Shown here: piece by piece, positions 37,983 through 48,707 of the stretch
Layout: every line of letters begins with the position of its first letter
Position numbering within the stretch: position 1 is the stretch's first letter
NCBI RefSeq assembly: GCF_000147875.1
Contig: NC_014507.1
Coordinates: 2,542,001-2,606,000, forward strand
DNA: 64,000 nucleotides
Reading direction: 5' to 3'
Origin: Methanolacinia petrolearia DSM 11571
GTDB lineage: Archaea; Halobacteriota; Methanomicrobia; Methanomicrobiales; Methanomicrobiaceae
Notes under the pieces: model-generated
Databases searched by the model: none
Told to the model about the DNA's origin: nothing
What the model saw: only the letters and a program-made list of their open reading frames with translations
Translations under genes and position numbers: made by a program

Positions 37983-39248
37983 ATGCAGTCCGAAATCAAC
38001 CCGTGGTCAAGCAATCAGGATATCGAGACGAACAAGCTCTTCAGCGAGTTCGGGATCGAACCTATCGAACCGCTTCTTGACAAGATCAAAAACCCGCCGG
38101 CGTTCCTCAGGAGAAATATCGTAATCGGCCAGAGGGATTACGGCCGTGTTGTCGATGCGATGGCGAAGAACGAGAAATTCTTCGTCATGACAGGATTTAT
38201 GCCGTCCGGCCACCCTCATCTCGGCCACCTGATGGTTATGAAGGAAGTTGCATGGCATGTTCAGCAGGGCGGTATCGGTTCCGTAGCTATAGCAGACCGC
38301 GAAGCACATGCTGTAAGGGATATCTCGTGGGAGAAGTGCCGCGAATACGGGAAAGAATATCTCAAGTGCCTGTATGCTCTCGGATTTGAGGGAAGAACAT
38401 ACTACCAGAGCAGAAACAACGATCTAAAAGATCTCGCCTTCGAATCGGCGACAAGGATCAACTTCTCTGACCTGCAGGCAATATACGGGTTTTCGCAGGA
38501 TACAGCTCTTGCAAAGGCGATGAGTGTCGCGATGCAGGTAGGAGATATACTCTTCCCGCAGGCCGACGACGAACCCGCACCGACAGTTGTCCCCGTGGGG
38601 CTCGATCAGGACCCGCACATCCGGCTGACAAGGGATGTTTCGTACAAGCTCAGGATGTTCCTCGTCGAAGAGAGATGTGAAGGCGGCAGGCAATATATCA
38701 GTATCAGGTCGAAGAACGCATCCCCTGCCGCGATGGAGGATCTTGCATCCGAATTCCCGGGTGCAAAGGTCTACGAAGGACATATAGATATCAGCGGCGG
38801 AAATCTCGAGGAGATCCGGGAGATCGTCAGGAATGTAGAGATAAGAAACGGCGGGTACGGGTTCATCTCGCCCTCGGCTACATACCACACATTCCTCCAG
38901 GGACTTCAGGGCGGAAAAATGTCGAGCAGTGTCCCTGAGAGCCTGTTCGGTTTCTACGAGGACGAAAAATCGGTGAAGAAGAAGATCATGGGCGCCCTCA
39001 CCGGCGGAAGGATGACACTCGAGGAGCAGAAGAAGCTCGGCGGCGAACCGGAGAAATGCTCGATCTATCTCCTAAACCGCTTCCACATGCTTGAGAACGA
39101 CGTTGAGCTGAAGGAGATGTGCCGTGAATGCAAGGCGGGAGAACTCATGTGCGGTACATGCAAGAAGGAGACCTTCGAGAGGGTGAAGGAGTTCCTCTCC
39201 GACTTCAGGGAGAAGATGGACGAGTGCGAGCACAAGGTGGAGGAATAA
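37983..39248 (+). CDS. trpS: Tryptophanyl-tRNA synthetase
   Basis: This 421-residue class I synthetase charges tRNA-Trp. It has the HIGH-like PSGHPHLGH near residue 75 and the KMSSS loop in QGGKMSSSVPES. The archaeal/eukaryotic-type N-terminal extension is present. A Cys set near the C-terminus (MCRECKAG, CGTCKKE) may bind zinc. It begins 29 bases after endA, and pheS starts 6 bases after its stop, so they are co-transcribed. Confidence 0.95.
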   Translation: MQSEINPWSSNQDIETNKLFSEFGIEPIEPLLDKIKNPPAFLRRNIVIGQRDYGRVVDAMAKNEKFFVMTGFMPSGHPHLGHLMVMKEVAWHVQQGGIGSVAIADREAHAVRDISWEKCREYGKEYLKCLYALGFEGRTYYQSRNNDLKDLAFESATRINFSDLQAIYGFSQDTALAKAMSVAMQVGDILFPQADDEPAPTVVPVGLDQDPHIRLTRDVSYKLRMFLVEERCEGGRQYISIRSKNASPAAMEDLASEFPGAKVYEGHIDISGGNLEEIREIVRNVEIRNGGYGFISPSATYHTFLQGLQGGKMSSSVPESLFGFYEDEKSVKKKIMGALTGGRMTLEEQKKLGGEPEKCSIYLLNRFHMLENDVELKEMCRECKAGELMCGTCKKETFERVKEFLSDFREKMDECEHKVEE

Positions 39249-39253
39249 CTGAA

Positions 39254-40888
39254 ATGGAACTTACATACAATGAAAAGAGGCTTCTTGCGGTTTTAAAGCC
39301 GCTCAAGGATGCAGAAGAGGCTAGATCGAAGGCTGTCGAACCGATCAGGGAGACTCTGAAAGGAATCGGGGACGGCCGTTCGGCCAGAATAAATCCCCTC
39401 AAGGATACCCTGAAGGTTCTTGAAGAGACCAGAAACATCGCATTCCTCCCGATAAAAAAGGCAATAGAGCTTCTTGAAAATACGACCGAAGGAACTCTCG
39501 GCCCGATGCATACGCCGGATGCGGCATATCTTGCAAGGATAATGGACTCAACCGAAGAGGCGGTCGTCCAGTATGCCAACCTCCTCCAGGACCGCGGCCT
39601 TGCAATAGTCGAAAAGAAGAGCGTCGTCACATACAGGCTCACCGAGGAGGGCGAGGAGTACAGAAAGAGCGGCCTTCCGGAGAGGAACCTGATCGACTCC
39701 TTCGATACGGAGATCCCCATGGGGGAGCTCCAGAAGCACCCCCAGTCGAGGCTCGGAATTGGCTGGCTCAGGAAGAAAGGCTGGGTCGATATCAAAGACG
39801 GCATCGTAACAAAAAAAGGTGAAGCAGCGGAAGGAGTCGATGAGTCGGCTCTTAAAAATCCCGTCCCAAGCCAGCCCGGCATCCAGGATCTCCTGAAGAG
39901 AAAACTGGCTGAAGAGATCGAGAGTGTCTCATATATCATCTCGATAACACCCAAGGGCGAGAATCTCGTCGAATCCGGCCTCGACCTGAGACAGGAGGTA
40001 ATGACGCTCACCTCCGAACAGATACGAACCGGCGAGTGGAAGAACCTCAGGCTGAGAAAATACAGCACAAAGACCCCGAAGAGAGTCTACGCGGGAAAGA
40101 ATCACCCCTACCAGCAGCTCATCGACGATATGCGCCAGATCCTCTTCGAGATGGGCTTCACCGAGATGAACGGCGGGATCGTCGAGAGTTCGTTCTGGAA
40201 CTTCGACGTCCTCTTCCAGCCGCAGGATCACCCGGCAAGGGAGATGCAGGACACGTTCTTCCTCGATCTCGAAGAGGAACTCCCTGCTGGTTACGAAAAG
40301 ATCAGGGACATGCACATCTCCGGCGGAGACACCACCTCGACAGGCTGGGGAGGCGAATGGAAGGAGAAGAAGGCGATGCAGTGTGTCCTGAGAACCCACA
40401 CCACCAGCCTTTCGATCCAATATCTCAAGGATCATCCCGAGCCGCCGGTAAAGGCGTTCTGCATAGGCAGGGTATACAGGCGGGAGGCGATCGATGCGAC
40501 TCATACCCCCGAGTTCGAGCAGCTCGAAGGAATCGTGATGGACAAGGACGTAAACCTCCGACACCTGATGGGATTCCTCAAGGAATTCTACCAGAAGATG
40601 GGATTCGAGAACGTCCGCTTCAGGCCGGGGTACTTCCCTTACACCGAACCCTCGATCGAGCCCGAAGTATGGGTCGACGGTCTCGGCTGGGTGGAGCTCG
40701 GCGGATCGGGCATATTCAGGGAGGAGGTAACCGCACCCTGGGGAATAAAATACCCGGTCCTTGCATGGGGCCTTGGTGCATCAAGGGTTGCGATGCTCAA
40801 GATGGGGCTGAAGGATCTCCGCCAGCTCTACAGGAGCGATGTCGACTGGGTGAGAAACGAACCGATAGCAAGGAGCAGGAGGTACTAG
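39254..40888 (+). CDS. pheS: Phenylalanyl-tRNA synthetase alpha subunit
   Basis: From the ATG at 39254 (GGTGGAGGAA upstream) the protein has 544 residues, larger than bacterial PheS and typical for archaea. The first 200 residues form winged-helix-like tRNA/DNA-binding repeats. The class II core has motif 2 in [16 protein letters not shown] and [10 protein letters not shown], and motif 3 in [13 protein letters not shown]. It forms an alpha2-beta2 enzyme with PheT, whose gene starts directly after its stop. The frame is open further upstream inside trpS, but those starts lack a ribosome site. Confidence 0.95.
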   Translation: MELTYNEKRLLAVLKPLKDAEEARSKAVEPIRETLKGIGDGRSARINPLKDTLKVLEETRNIAFLPIKKAIELLENTTEGTLGPMHTPDAAYLARIMDSTEEAVVQYANLLQDRGLAIVEKKSVVTYRLTEEGEEYRKSGLPERNLIDSFDTEIPMGELQKHPQSRLGIGWLRKKGWVDIKDGIVTKKGEAAEGVDESALKNPVPSQPGIQDLLKRKLAEEIESVSYIISITPKGENLVESGLDLRQEVMTLTSEQIRTGEWKNLRLRKYSTKTPKRVYAGKNHPYQQLIDDMRQILFEMGFTEMNGGIVESSFWNFDVLFQPQDHPAREMQDTFFLDLEEELPAGYEKIRDMHISGGDTTSTGWGGEWKEKKAMQCVLRTHTTSLSIQYLKDHPEPPVKAFCIGRVYRREAIDATHTPEFEQLEGIVMDKDVNLRHLMGFLKEFYQKMGFENVRFRPGYFPYTEPSIEPEVWVDGLGWVELGGSGIFREEVTAPWGIKYPVLAWGLGASRVAMLKMGLKDLRQLYRSDVDWVRNEPIARSRRY

Positions 40889-40889
40889 G

Positions 40890-42503
40890 ATGCCGGTCAT
40901 AAAACTCCCATACAAATACCTGGTAAGACTCACCGGAGCTGAACGCGATACGATCGTCGACAGGCTCCCGATGATGGGATCGGATGTGGAGAGGATCGAG
41001 GAGGACCAGATCGATGTCGAGTTCTTCCCAAACAGGCCGGACCTGTTCTCGGTTGAGGGTGTCGCAAGATCGATGAGGGGATTCCTCGGGATCGAGACCG
41101 GACTCCCCGAATACAATGTCGAACCGGGCAACACAGAGTTCTCCGTCGACCCGAAGCTTGCAGATATCAGGCCGTATCTCGGGTCGGCAATAATCAGGGA
41201 TATAAAATTTGACGACGAGTCGATCGAATGCCTGATGGGACTCCAGGAATCCCTCCATTGGGCGGTAGGAAGAGGACGAGCGAAGGTCGCGATAGGCGTA
41301 CACGACCTCGACAAGGTCAAGGCACCGTTCAGCTACATCGCCTCGCCCCGCGACAGGAAGTTCGTCCCCCTCGATTTCGACCGTGATATGACTATGGAGC
41401 AGATGCTGAAGGAGCACCCGAAAGGTATCGACTATGCTCATCTCGTAGAGGAAAAGCCCCTCTTCCCGCTGATCGTAGACGCGGACGACAATGTCCTCTC
41501 CTTCCCGCCGATCATTAACGGGGAGCTTACGAGGGTTACAAAAGATACGAAGAACATCCTGCTCGACTGCACCGGGACCGACGAGAGAGCGGTCATGACC
41601 GCAGTTAAGATCATCTGCACTGCAATGGCGGAGGCGGGCGGAAGGATCGAGACGGTGAATGTCAACGGAACATCTATGCCGGATCTTTCGCCGTCTGAGA
41701 GAAGGGTCGACGTCGATGAATGCAACAAACTTCTGGGCCTTTCCCTTACTCCGGCGGAGATGGCGGAACTTCTGGAGAAAATGAGGTTCGGAGCCGTTCC
41801 AGACGGGAAATCGCACGTGAAGGTCACCGTCCCGTGCTACAGGTCGGACATCCTGCACGACTGGGACATCTACGAGGATGTGGCGATCGCATACGGGTAC
41901 GAGAACGTCCCGGCAGAACTTCCCCCTACATTCACGATAGGAAAAGAGAGTCCCGTCCAGAGAAAACTCGGGACGATCAGGGAGATCATGGCAGGACTCG
42001 GCTACATGGAGATCATGCCGTTCACGCTCTCGAACGAGAAGGTTCTCTACGACAACATGCAGAGGGAGAGAAAAACAGAGGCTCTTTCATTGATGCATCC
42101 CATATCGGAGGACCATACCCTTGTGAGAACCGACATCCTCCCGCTCCTTATGGAGACCCTGAAGCTGAACCAGCACAGGGAGCTTCCGCAGAGGCTCTTT
42201 GCGGCTGGCGACGTCGTGGAAAATGTTCAAACATTCCAGAAGGCTGCAGCAGTAATTATGCATACCGAGGCTGATTTCACTGAGATCTATTCGGCGGCCG
42301 ACGTCCTCCTAAGGGAACTCGACCTTGAATATACAGTTGAAGACTCGTCCGATCCCGCATATATCAAGGGAAGATGCGGCGACATCTATGTCGACGGAAA
42401 GAAGATCGGCTCGTTCGGAGAGATCCACCCCCAGGTCATACTGAACTTCGACATGGACCAGCCTATAGCCGGTCTTGAGATCGACCTGAGAGTTCTCCGG
42501 TAA
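40890..42503 (+). CDS. pheT: Phenylalanyl-tRNA synthetase beta subunit
   Basis: This 537-residue protein is the archaeal-type PheT, shorter than bacterial forms because it lacks the N-terminal EMAP-like and C-terminal anticodon domains. It shows the opening [33 protein letters not shown], and a B5-type domain with the dicodon [19 protein letters not shown]. The last third is the catalytic-like domain. It starts one base after pheS and ends the operon; a hairpin follows. Confidence 0.95.
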   Translation: MPVIKLPYKYLVRLTGAERDTIVDRLPMMGSDVERIEEDQIDVEFFPNRPDLFSVEGVARSMRGFLGIETGLPEYNVEPGNTEFSVDPKLADIRPYLGSAIIRDIKFDDESIECLMGLQESLHWAVGRGRAKVAIGVHDLDKVKAPFSYIASPRDRKFVPLDFDRDMTMEQMLKEHPKGIDYAHLVEEKPLFPLIVDADDNVLSFPPIINGELTRVTKDTKNILLDCTGTDERAVMTAVKIICTAMAEAGGRIETVNVNGTSMPDLSPSERRVDVDECNKLLGLSLTPAEMAELLEKMRFGAVPDGKSHVKVTVPCYRSDILHDWDIYEDVAIAYGYENVPAELPPTFTIGKESPVQRKLGTIREIMAGLGYMEIMPFTLSNEKVLYDNMQRERKTEALSLMHPISEDHTLVRTDILPLLMETLKLNQHRELPQRLFAAGDVVENVQTFQKAAAVIMHTEADFTEIYSAADVLLRELDLEYTVEDSSDPAYIKGRCGDIYVDGKKIGSFGEIHPQVILNFDMDQPIAGLEIDLRVLR

Positions 42504-42516
42504 AAAAGAATTTTAA

Positions 42517-42536
42517 TTAAACCCTTTCAGGGTTAA
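42517..42536. terminator. Bidirectional hairpin terminator
   Basis: AACCCT and AGGGTT form a 6-bp stem with loop TTC between the convergent pheT and lipoprotein genes. T-rich runs flank it on both sides (TTTT at 42511-42514 and T6 at about 42543-42548). It probably serves both transcripts. Confidence 0.55.
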
Positions 42537-42545
42537 TTTCCTTTT

Positions 42546-43049
42546 TTAAACCATATACCAGATAGTAGCATCGGTTACGCTTGCGGTATTCTGGCTTGGG
42601 TTATACAGGACAATGTTCAGGTACTCGTCGGAAGACTCTTCCAGGACGCTCGATACAACGTCGTTATATGTGCTTATCGGGGTATAACTCCCCTGGTTCG
42701 TCCACATTTTGTTCTCGAAGTTTCTTAGCTCCGTGTCATTGAAGAACATGACGACAATAGGGTCGCTCGATATGACCTGGATCTTAAGGTTCATAAACTG
42801 CTCCGAATCGACGCTGGGTGAAAATGCCTGGAAATCGCCAAGCGGACCGAGTGTCTGCCCGGCACCTTCACGCCATAGTATCCATTCACCCATAATCTCG
42901 GGTTCAGTGGCCGTACCGGTCACCAAAGGAGTTGACACCCCGGTAGGTGTAGGGGTGACCTCGGTCTGGGTACTCGTGCACCCGCATACGAAAGCGGCCG
43001 CCACAACCATCAGCACGATAATTCCAAAAAGTTTGCGATTGCTTTTCAT
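42546..43049 (-). CDS. Putative lipoprotein, function unknown
   Basis: From the ATG at 43049 (GGAGGATTG upstream) the protein has 167 residues. A signal peptide with lipobox-like VCGCTS is followed by a Thr/Pro linker (TPTPTG). A single extracytoplasmic domain of about 120 residues has an IMGEWILWREGAG start. The domain reads like a small beta-sandwich of the kind found in archaeal surface lipoproteins, but I cannot name it. The frame is open 15 codons upstream without a ribosome site. It is monocistronic. Confidence 0.78.
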   Translation of the reverse strand: MKSNRKLFGIIVLMVVAAAFVCGCTSTQTEVTPTPTGVSTPLVTGTATEPEIMGEWILWREGAGQTLGPLGDFQAFSPSVDSEQFMNLKIQVISSDPIVVMFFNDTELRNFENKMWTNQGSYTPISTYNDVVSSVLEESSDEYLNIVLYNPSQNTASVTDATIWYMV

Positions 43050-43157
43050 CCACAATCCTCCGAAGAGTAGATCAATCAATCCAGTATTTAGCATTTTTCT
43101 AATTTACATTCATGACATGCGGAAAGGTTCATATTCATTCCCGTAAATCTTCAGTTT

Positions 43158-44093
43158 ATGAGATACTACCCCAATCCTGCCGAAAATCTCGACCTGAGGG
43201 CCGTAAACAATGCAATCGGGGAGGCATTCGCAGAACACGGAAGAGGAAACGTCCAGATGCCTCCTAAGGACTATGTATTCTTTGAAAAGGGGGATTTCCG
43301 GACTATGCCGGGATACATCCCCTCCCTCGGCATTGCAGGAGTAAAGGTAGTAAACGTCCACCCGGACAACAGGAAGGAGGGGCTCCCGACTGTTATGGCA
43401 GTCATCGTGATAATCGAACCCGAAACAGGATACCCGGAGGCGATCCTCAACGGAACAAAACTCACCGATCTCAGGACGGCTGCGGCCGGTGCAGTCGCGG
43501 CAAAATATCTCTCGCCTTCCGGGAAAGTATCGCTTGGCGTCTTCGGTAGCGGAAGGCAGGCGCAGACGCAGGTAGCAGCAACCGCCCTGGAGCTCGAGGT
43601 GGACGAGATCCGGGTGTGGAGCAGGAATGAATCTCATGCCGAGTCCTTCTGCAGTCTCTTTCCCGATCATGAGTGCCATCCCGCTGACCCGGAAGACGTA
43701 TGCGGGTGTGACGTCATCGTCACCGCCACCCCGTCACGCGAGCCGATCGTAAAGGATGAGTGGATCTCCGAAGGAACGCATATCAACGCAATCGGTGCCG
43801 ATGCTCCGGGAAAAGAGGAGCTCGACCCGGCCATACTGAACAGAGCCACCGTTATCGTCGACGACCCGAGGCAGGCCGTACATTCGGGTGAGATAAATGT
43901 CCCGATAAAAAAAGGGCTGTTCAGCGAGGACAAAATTGCAGGAACCCTGGGGGAGTATGTTCTCGGAAAAAAGAAGAGAATCTCAAATAAAGAGATTACA
44001 GTATTCGACTCCACCGGCCTTGCGATCCAGGATCTTGCTATATCAAGAATCGCGATGGAGAATGCAGAATGGATTGAACTTGAATTCAGTTGA
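43158..44093 (+). CDS. Ornithine cyclodeaminase/alanine dehydrogenase family protein
   Basis: This 311-residue protein belongs to the OCD/mu-crystallin family of NAD-dependent enzymes. It has a substrate-binding MPGYIPSLGIAGVKVV, the signature NGTKLTDLRTAAAGAVAAKYLS and a Rossmann site GVFGSGRQAQTQ. Archaeal members can be alanine dehydrogenases or ornithine cyclodeaminases; sequence alone does not decide. The neighbours give no clue to substrate. It is followed by the IS-disrupted membrane-protein gene. Confidence 0.88.
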   Translation: MRYYPNPAENLDLRAVNNAIGEAFAEHGRGNVQMPPKDYVFFEKGDFRTMPGYIPSLGIAGVKVVNVHPDNRKEGLPTVMAVIVIIEPETGYPEAILNGTKLTDLRTAAAGAVAAKYLSPSGKVSLGVFGSGRQAQTQVAATALELEVDEIRVWSRNESHAESFCSLFPDHECHPADPEDVCGCDVIVTATPSREPIVKDEWISEGTHINAIGADAPGKEELDPAILNRATVIVDDPRQAVHSGEINVPIKKGLFSEDKIAGTLGEYVLGKKKRISNKEITVFDSTGLAIQDLAISRIAMENAEWIELEFS

Positions 44094-44488
44094 AAATCAC
44101 TTTGGATAACGAAATAAATTGGGAATAAAACTGCGAGATTCATAACAGATCAGGAATAAAATTTTTAGAATGGACTTTATTGACTGGTGGTGCAGGCAGT
44201 CGGCTTATACGAAGATGCTGGCGGCTGTAACGGTCATTTCCTGTATTGCATATTCAATCATGTCTGCTATGAAAATTCTTCCGGATTTTCTTCTGATTCC
44301 AAATTATTTTCCGGTTCGGGACTTCTTCCCCATGATACTGTTTAAATACGACGTGACGGTAATTGCCAGTGCGATAACGGCCGGGATTATAATAAGTCTG
44401 TATTTGAGATCCGTTATAAGGATCTGGAATAGAAAGAGCTATTTCAGAGTGCTTGCATTTCTCTACGCGGGATTGCTCTTTTATTTAT

Positions 44489-44496
44489 ATTATTTA
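44489..44496. repeat. Target-site duplication, left copy
   Basis: ATTATTTA directly precedes the left IS end (GGCTCTGTAG). The same 8 bases follow the right end at 46266-46273. Confidence 0.8.
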
Positions 44497-45287
44497 GGCT
44501 CTGTAGAAAACCTCTCTCTTTTTTTAGAGAGTCATATTGTGGATTAGCATTCTGATTTTGATCTCTTTTATCTGGTTGAAATATTTCCTCGATCTGACAT
44601 TCTCTTTGTATTTCCTTTTAATTACTGAAAATACAGTCTCCACCATATTTCTCTGCCCGTATTTTTCCTGATTGAAATTCTCAATCATTTCCTTCCTGTA
44701 CTTTCCAGAGTAGATTTTTCCATTCCATTTCCTAACAGGAATTATTGATTCAGCTCCAATAACATCTCTGATATATTGATGAATCTTTTCAGAATCATAT
44801 CCTTTATCCATCGTGAAGCAATCAGTTTTTGTTATTCTGCTGACTTGGTTAATGAGAGATTTTGCATGTTGAGAGTCATGTACCGGTACCTTCGAAAATT
44901 TCCATCCCATAATAATTAATTTATCAGAATCAACAGCAATTGAAGCCTTAATAAAACTTTTACGAGTTTTATTGATTCTTTTTGAATAGTAATAACTTGC
45001 ATATGAACTGGTAAATCCAGTAGAATCTATCGATGTAATCCTGATTTGATTACCCTTCTGGTGTAATCTTCTAATCACATTTTTTAGGATTATACGAAAT
45101 GTGAGTGAAGGAATTCTTGAAAGAAATTTTTGAAGAGTTGTATAATGAGGTATTTGTTCTAATTGAAGAATATCGGTAATCGTTGTTAAATTAGGGAGTA
45201 ATTCTATAAAATCTCGATAATCTTTACCTATCTTTTCTTTTAATATGATTAATGTTAGAAGTTGGTGCTGAGTATATTTCTTTTTTG
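44497..45287 (-). mobile_element. Truncated IS5-like element
   Basis: This copy keeps the left terminal repeat (GGCTCTGTAGAAAACC) but lacks its right end. It stops where the next IS copy begins. It contains the 3' three-quarters of a transposase gene like that at 45314-46165. Confidence 0.82.
44524..45287 (-). pseudogene. IS5-like transposase, N-terminus missing
   Basis: The frame runs without a stop from KKYTQHQLLT (matching residue 32 of the complete copy) to the C-terminal HNMTL. About 31 N-terminal residues are lost at the junction with the second IS. The DDE-type stretch SIDSTGFTSSYA and the DKGYDS motif are intact, but the gene has no natural start. The internal GTG at 45078 would give only 184 residues. 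It differs from the complete copy at many positions, so the two are not a recent duplicate. Confidence 0.8.
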
Positions 45288-46265
45288 GGCCCTGTAGAAA
45301 ACCTATCTCTTTTTTAGAGAGTCATGTTATGGAGAACCATTCTGATTTTGATTTCTTTTAACTGGTTGTAATATTTTCTCGACCTGACATTCTCCCCATA
45401 TCTTCTTTTAATCACAGAAAAAACCGTTTCCACCATATTTCTTTGTCCATATTTTTGCTGATTGAAATTCTCAATCATTTCTCTCCTATATTTTCCAGAA
45501 TAGATTTTTCCATCCCATTTCCTAACCGGAATTACAGATTCAGCTCCAATAATCTCTCTGATATACTGATGGATCTTTTCAGAATCATATCCTTTATCCA
45601 TCGTGAAGCATTCTGACTTTGTTATTCTTATAACCTGATTCATGAGTGATTTTGCATGTTGAGAGTCATGTACCGGTACCTTTGAAAACTTCCATCCTAA
45701 TACAATTAATTTATCAGAATCAACAGCAATAGAAGCCTTAATAAAACTTTTACGAGTTTTATTGATTCTTTTTGAATAGTAATGACTTGCATATGAACTG
45801 GTAAATCCAGTAGAATCTATTGATGTAATCCTGATAATTTCTCCTTTCTGATGAATATTTCTAATTACTTTTTTCAGGATTATGCGAAATGTGAGTGCCG
45901 GAATTCTTGATAGAAATTTCTGAATAGTTGTAAAATGAGGTATATCTTTTAACCTAAGGATTTCACGAATTGGAGTTAATATATGTAATAATTCTGAAAA
46001 ATCACGATAATTCATCCTGATTTCTTCTTTGAGAATAATTAAAGTCAGAAGTTGATGCTGAGTATATTTTTTATTGGAATATTTTGAAGAGCGTAATGGC
46101 ACATGAGAATTTCTGATTACCTCCAGAGAAGTTTCCACAAGATTGATGTACCTGTTCTCAGACATTATTTAAGGAACTCCGGCTTTGTTTGTGGTTAAAT
46201 AAAATTGGAGTTCCTGTACGATCGATCTTTCGGTCGCTATTTTCTTAGAGGGTTTCTACAAGGCC
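45288..46265 (-). mobile_element. Complete IS5-like insertion sequence
   Basis: This 978-bp element is bounded by imperfect 16-bp inverted repeats, GGCCCTGTAGAAAACC on the left and the complement of GGCCTTGTAGAAACCC on the right. It carries one transposase gene. GGAACTCC (46174-46181) and GGAGTTCC (46207-46214) form an inverted repeat just upstream of that gene, in its promoter region. The right end is followed by the second ATTATTTA. Confidence 0.88.
45314..46165 (-). CDS. IS5-like DDE transposase
   Basis: This 283-residue protein is a full-length DDE transposase of the IS5-like kind. It has an N-terminal helical domain (YTQHQLLTLIILKEE), the first catalytic Asp in TSIDSTGF, the second in FTMDKGYDS, and a C-terminal Glu in RNMVETVFSVIKRRYGE, which matches the YREK-like region. 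It is intact and could be active. The coding bias is AT-rich relative to the host genes. Confidence 0.92.
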   Translation of the reverse strand: MSENRYINLVETSLEVIRNSHVPLRSSKYSNKKYTQHQLLTLIILKEEIRMNYRDFSELLHILTPIREILRLKDIPHFTTIQKFLSRIPALTFRIILKKVIRNIHQKGEIIRITSIDSTGFTSSYASHYYSKRINKTRKSFIKASIAVDSDKLIVLGWKFSKVPVHDSQHAKSLMNQVIRITKSECFTMDKGYDSEKIHQYIREIIGAESVIPVRKWDGKIYSGKYRREMIENFNQQKYGQRNMVETVFSVIKRRYGENVRSRKYYNQLKEIKIRMVLHNMTL

Positions 46266-46273
46266 ATTATTTA
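46266..46273. repeat. Target-site duplication, right copy
   Basis: ATTATTTA follows the right terminal repeat of the complete IS and matches 44489-44496. Confidence 0.8.
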
Positions 46274-46628
46274 CATTTTGTCGGTCACGCGCCTCCTCCC
46301 GGGATAGTGGAAGAGATCTTCTGGGTAATCATATGCGGTTTATCCGTCACCATTTGCGGACTTGTGATAGAATATATCTGCATGTTGCCGTGCAGGTGGT
46401 TCTGTCCGGAAAAAAGGTACATAACTCTGGCGGGAATCCGGTATCGCATCTCAGGGGAATCGGAAACATGCCATGCGAAGGCAGGCAGAAATAAGAAAAA
46501 AGCCAGTGACGCGTTAGAAAACGGATCTAAATTCATCCAGTCCAACGAGAACTCAGTAAACCAGTACGATGAAAGTCAGGAACCGGAAGAAAAGGCTTTG
46601 GTGCACGGTTTATAGCTGAAGTTCGCAG

Positions 46629-47435
46629 CTACAATCTTACGGCAACCCCTTTCTTCGCAAGGTATTCCTTTACATCGGCAACGGTCATCTCCCCGAAGTG
46701 GAAGACGGATGCCGCAAGGCATGCATCCGCTCTCCCGTAGACGAAGCCGTCGTAAAAATGCTCAAGCTTTCCTACGCCGCCCGATGCGATTACAGGGATC
46801 TTCACCTCTGATGAGATCATGGATGTTACCGGAATATCGAATCCCTGCTTCACGCCGTCGGTTTCCATGCTGGTTAAGAGAATCTCGCCTGCACCGCGGC
46901 TTTCGGCCTCCTTCGCCCACTGTATCGCATCTATTCCGGTCGGTTTGCTCCCGCCGTAAATAACGACCTCATACCAGCACCTGCTTCCGTCGGGCATCTC
47001 GATTACGGTCGCACCTTCCCTCATCTCGTTATTGCGGCGGACATCTATTGCAGCTACAATACACTGTTTGCCGAATTTTTCCGCACCTTTCGTGATAATA
47101 TCAGGGTTCTTCACCCCGCCAGTGTTGATCGAGACCTTATCCGCCCCGGCACGGAGAAGATTCTGCATATCGTCTATCGTATTGATCCCCCCGCCGACTG
47201 TAAGGGGCAGGAAGAGTTCGTCTGCGGCACGACGGATTACGTCGATAAGAGCTCCTCTCCCCTCTTTTGAGGCTGTTATATCGAGGAAGACCACCTCGTC
47301 AGCCCCCTGCGCGTTGTACCTCGAGGCAAGTTCTACGGGATCGCCGGCGTCTTTTAGCCCGAGGAAGTTCGTCCCCTTTACAACACGCCCGTCTTTGATA
47401 TCAAGGCAGGGAATGATTCTCTTTGTAAGCACCAT
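46629..47435 (-). CDS. hisF: Imidazole glycerol phosphate synthase subunit HisF
   Basis: This 268-residue TIM-barrel protein is the cyclase subunit of histidine biosynthesis. With HisH it turns PRFAR and glutamine-derived ammonia into imidazole glycerol phosphate and AICAR. It has the catalytic Asp in [15 protein letters not shown], the second Asp in AAIDVRRNN, and phosphate-binding TVGGGI and IASGGVG. It is divergent from cofH and has no other his gene next to it. Confidence 0.95.
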   Translation of the reverse strand: MVLTKRIIPCLDIKDGRVVKGTNFLGLKDAGDPVELASRYNAQGADEVVFLDITASKEGRGALIDVIRRAADELFLPLTVGGGINTIDDMQNLLRAGADKVSINTGGVKNPDIITKGAEKFGKQCIVAAIDVRRNNEMREGATVIEMPDGSRCWYEVVIYGGSKPTGIDAIQWAKEAESRGAGEILLTSMETDGVKQGFDIPVTSMISSEVKIPVIASGGVGKLEHFYDGFVYGRADACLAASVFHFGEMTVADVKEYLAKKGVAVRL

Positions 47436-47476
47436 CTCTGTTAATATGAATGCAACTGAAGCCGTAAAGTTATTTC

Positions 47477-47558
47477 GAACTCCGGCCTCCCTACGGGTGC
47501 ACCGCCATATGTATAATATGTAAGTGCATATCGCTTTACCAACAGGAAACCGGAGTTC
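47477..47558. promoter_or_regulatory. hisF-cofH divergent promoter region
   Basis: GAACTCCGG (47477-47485) and CCGGAGTTC (47550-47558) form a perfect 9-bp inverted repeat with 64 bases between. TATA-like CATATGTATAATATG lies between the arms. The arms could be operator half-sites serving both genes. GGGAGA precedes the cofH start. Confidence 0.35.
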
Positions 47559-47581
47559 CGGGAGACAGGGAGACGATTCAA

Positions 47582-48691
47582 ATGGTATATAACGGAAGAA
47601 CAGGCAGGAGTGTCAGGCAAATCCTCAAAGATATCCGGGGCGGCTCAGTTCCGGATGAAACCGATGTGCTGGCATTACTCAATGCGACAGGACGGGATAC
47701 CTGGGATGTTGCCTCCGCCGCCGACATTATCCGCGAGGAGAAAGCCGGCGATGATATTACATGGGTCCGAAACCAGAATATAAACGTTACAAACATCTGC
47801 ATAAATTCATGCGGTTTCTGCGGCTTCTGCAGAAAACCAGGCGATCCGGACACATACTTCTTCGACGATGAGACCCTGAGAAGAAAGGTCCGTGAAGCTG
47901 AAGCAAGAAGGGTTACCGAGATCTGCACTGTAAGCGGCCTTCACCCCGACTTCAACGCCGATTCGTATCTCTCGCTTATAAGACTCATCAGGGATGAGGC
48001 GCCGGAGATCCATATCCATGCATCGAACCCGATGGAGGTGTATTATGCTGCGAAGCAGAGCGGCATACCTACGGAGGAGATGCTTACCCGGATGAAGGAA
48101 GCCGGACTTGGATCAATGTGCGGAACTGCGGCCGAGATCCTCGTCGACGATATCAGGAAGAAGATCTGCCCGGGAAAGATCAGCACCGGGGAATGGATTC
48201 GAATTATCAAAGAGGCACACAACCTCGGCATCCAAACGACGGCAACGATAATGTACGGGTCTATCGAAAGGCCTGAAGACATCGTCGCTCACCTGAAAAT
48301 TATCAGGGATATCCAGGAGGAGACCGGAGGATTCACGGAGTTCGTTCCGCTGAGCTATATCCACGGGCACACTCCTCTTTTCAGGCAGGGACTTTCGAGA
48401 GCGGGGGCAACAGGAAGAAACGACATCCTTATCACTGCCGTAGCAAGGCTCTATCTCGATAATTTCACGAACATACAGACATCATGGGTGAAATACGGGA
48501 CTAAAGTGGCCCAGTTATGCCTTATCTCCGGTGCGAACGACATCGGCGGGACGGTGTACGAGGAGAGCATCTCAAAATCAGCGGGGGGAAAGGACACCGA
48601 GTTCCTCGATCCCGTGGAGATGGAAAGGATGTCGGAGGACCTCGGGAGAAGACTTGTCAGGAGAAATACATTGTACCAAAAATTAGACTGA
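47582..48691 (+). CDS. cofH: FO synthase subunit CofH
   Basis: This 369-residue radical SAM enzyme joins tyrosine-derived hydroxybenzyl to 5-amino-6-ribitylaminouracil, making the precursor of the F420 chromophore FO; CofG finishes it. The cluster motif is [16 protein letters not shown]. The downstream segments [31 protein letters not shown] and [13 protein letters not shown] fit CofH rather than CofG. cofG is not in the window. F420 is essential in methanogens. The start is the ATG at 47582. Confidence 0.92.
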   Translation: MVYNGRTGRSVRQILKDIRGGSVPDETDVLALLNATGRDTWDVASAADIIREEKAGDDITWVRNQNINVTNICINSCGFCGFCRKPGDPDTYFFDDETLRRKVREAEARRVTEICTVSGLHPDFNADSYLSLIRLIRDEAPEIHIHASNPMEVYYAAKQSGIPTEEMLTRMKEAGLGSMCGTAAEILVDDIRKKICPGKISTGEWIRIIKEAHNLGIQTTATIMYGSIERPEDIVAHLKIIRDIQEETGGFTEFVPLSYIHGHTPLFRQGLSRAGATGRNDILITAVARLYLDNFTNIQTSWVKYGTKVAQLCLISGANDIGGTVYEESISKSAGGKDTEFLDPVEMERMSEDLGRRLVRRNTLYQKLD

Positions 48692-48707
48692 ATATTAAGA
48701 ATAAATA

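Larger units (their letters stand above)
44170..46615 (+). pseudogene. Membrane-protein gene split by an IS insertion
   Basis: The 5' part (44170-44496) encodes 109 residues with about three membrane helices (MLAAVTVISCIAYSIM, VIASAITAGIIISL, FLYAGLLFYLYYL). The 3' part resumes at 46274 in the same frame (HFVGHAPPPGIVEEIFWVIICG) and runs to the stop at 46615. Removing 44497-46265 plus one 8-bp target copy joins the halves into a 222-residue four-helix protein. As it stands, the 5' half reads 16 codons into the IS. The intact function is unknown. Confidence 0.8.

Noticed and set aside
40797-41858. Open frame of 353 codons on the minus strand
   Set aside because: It is antisense to pheT and the end of pheS, both of which are certain genes.
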